DNA from: Azovibrio restrictus
GTDB lineage: Bacteria; Pseudomonadota; Gammaproteobacteria; Burkholderiales; Rhodocyclaceae
NCBI GenBank assembly: GCA_003252145.1
Contig: QKDJ01000053.1
Coordinates: 1-7,444, forward strand
Length of the DNA: 7,444 nt
Reading direction: 5' to 3'
The translations under genes and the position numbers were made by a program. This document shows, one piece after another, positions 6,603 to 7,444 of the stretch; position 1 is the first letter of the stretch, and each line of letters begins with the position of its first letter. The notes under the pieces are model-generated. The model made no database searches. It was given only the letters and a program-made list of their open reading frames with translations, and was not told the DNA's origin.

Positions 6603-7232
6603 TTAAAAGCCAAGTTTTTCAGGGTCTCCCGCCCCTGTCCGCAACAATTCCGGCGGGTCGACGTGGAGATCGATCACGGTCGTGGGGACCAGGCTGCAAT
6701 AGCCCGACTCCAGTATGACATCGACCCTGTTGCCCAGGCGCTCGCCAATTTCGTCCGGATCATTCAGGGCGTATTCGTCATCCGGCATCTGCAGGGTGAC
6801 GGACAGGATCGGCTCGCCCAGTTCCTCCAACAACATGGAGACCACGGCATTGTCGGGAACCCGCAAGCCGATGGTACTGCGCTTGGGATGCTGCAGGCGG
6901 CGGGGCACTTCCCGGGTCGCCTCCAGAATGAAGGTGTAACTACCCGGGGTGGCTGCCTTGAGGATTCGGTATTGCTTATTGTCCACCCGGGCATAACGGG
7001 CAATCTCGGACAGGTCCTTGCACACCAGAGTGAAGTGGTGATGATCATCCACGCCCCGGATCTGGCGGATGCGCTCCATGCCTTCTTTGTTGCCGATCAT
7101 GCAGCCCAGGGCATAACAGGAGTCTGTCGGATACACCATGACGCCGCCTTTGCGCAGCAGGCGCACGGCTTCCTTGATGGACCGCTCCTGGGGATTGACC
7201 GGATGGAGTGTGAAGGTCTGGGCGACAGGCAT
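6603..7232 (-). CDS. yciO: YciO-family Sua5/YrdC-domain protein
   Basis: It belongs to the Sua5/YrdC/YciO superfamily, whose TsaC/Sua5 members make threonylcarbamoyl-AMP for the t6A modification of tRNA. The 209-residue length and the motifs YPTDSCYALGC (34-44), FTLVCKDLS (67-75), PGSYTFILEATREVPRR (96-112), IGLRVPDN (121-128) and PTTVIDL (183-189) match E. coli YciO (206 residues as I recall) rather than TsaC. The TsaC catalytic KxR is replaced by R56-x-I58 and its SxN by T146-x-Q148, as usual for YciO, so strong TsaC activity is doubtful. The nucleotide-binding fold appears complete and no signal peptide is seen. The ATG lies five bases after the stop of the PHP gene, with a weak GGTGA in front, so coupling is likely. 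The same rnm-yciO order occurs in E. coli near the trp region. The cellular role remains unclear. Confidence 0.93.
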   Translation of the reverse strand: MPVAQTFTLHPVNPQERSIKEAVRLLRKGGVMVYPTDSCYALGCMIGNKEGMERIRQIRGVDDHHHFTLVCKDLSEIARYARVDNKQYRILKAATPGSYTFILEATREVPRRLQHPKRSTIGLRVPDNAVVSMLLEELGEPILSVTLQMPDDEYALNDPDEIGERLGNRVDVILESGYCSLVPTTVIDLHVDPPELLRTGAGDPEKLGF

Positions 7233-7237
7233 TCAGT

Positions 7238-7444
7238 TCACCACTTTGCCCACACGGGTTTGCAGCGCTCGGGCAATTGCATGGGCTTGCCCATCAGACT
7301 ACCCAGTTCCCGCCCACCTTCGCCGGGGACATGAAAATCCGACCCCACCGAGGCCAGCAGACCATAGCGCTCGGCAAGATCCGCAAAGATCGGCACCTGA
7401 TCTGCGGGCTGGCTGCCGGTCACCACCTCGATGCCCTCACCACC
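7238..7444 (-). CDS. rnm: PHP-domain protein, RNase AM (Rnm/YciV)-like, C-terminal 68 residues
   Basis: Only the C-terminal end is in the window; the 5' part lies beyond base 7444. The visible frame begins GGEGIEVVTGSQPADQ and continues through LLASVGSDFHVPGEGGRELG, ending KPVWAKW and TGA. GSDFH is the late metal-binding motif of PHP-domain phosphoesterases, and the flanking sequence resembles E. coli YciV, which as RNase AM trims the 5' ends of ribosomal RNAs and also acts as a 5'-3' exonuclease on short oligonucleotides. The remaining metal ligands cannot be seen here. Its position directly upstream of yciO supports the assignment, since those two genes are neighbours in E. coli. It is probably the upstream member of the operon that runs into yciO, the M50 gene and trpS. 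Confidence 0.85.
   Translation of the reverse strand, partial: GGEGIEVVTGSQPADQVPIFADLAERYGLLASVGSDFHVPGEGGRELGSLMGKPMQLPERCKPVWAKW

Noticed and set aside
6531..7334. A 267-codon plus-strand open frame opposite yciO and the PHP gene
   Set aside because: It resembles no known family, and the minus strand carries intact YciO motifs throughout; it reflects the base composition of the real genes.

Overview
This window reads as core chromosome of a proteobacterium, most likely a gammaproteobacterium of moderately high GC. The clues are an Rnm (YciV)-type PHP protein followed directly by a YciO-type protein, a long (400-residue) TrpRS of the type found in that class, and a Lon variant resembling Pseudomonas AsrA. 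The species cannot be named from the sequence. All six genes lie on the minus strand, so transcription runs from position 7444 toward position 1.

From upstream to downstream, the window holds: the C-terminal end of a PHP-domain RNase AM (7444-7238); a YciO-family Sua5/YrdC-domain protein (7232-6603); a small site-2 protease of family M50 (6589-5942); tryptophanyl-tRNA synthetase (5926-4724); an 801-residue Lon protease (4664-2259); an uncharacterised 227-residue protein with a Rossmann-like motif (2252-1569); and a membrane-bound O-acyltransferase (MBOAT, AlgI-like) that leaves the window at its left edge. The gaps between the first four genes are 5, 13 and 15 bases, so they look like one operon joined by tRNA and RNA-processing roles plus a membrane protease. 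A 59-base gap before lon contains a heat-shock-like -35 element. The 227-residue gene starts 6 bases after the lon stop and is probably co-transcribed with lon.

A 217-base gap precedes the MBOAT gene. It holds a perfect 12-base palindrome, a second CACGTG, a candidate promoter and an A-rich leader tract. The MBOAT gene is less GC-rich than lon where I counted (44% against 64% over matched 120-base stretches) and probably begins a separate surface-polysaccharide acetylation locus that continues outside the window.

I found no mobile element, CRISPR array, tRNA or rRNA, and nothing that I can honestly call an undescribed system. The points most worth a second look are the four-cysteine (probable iron-sulfur) motif in TrpRS, the non-canonical Lon with its possible heat-shock promoter, the uncharacterised gene coupled to lon, and the palindrome-containing region in front of the MBOAT gene.
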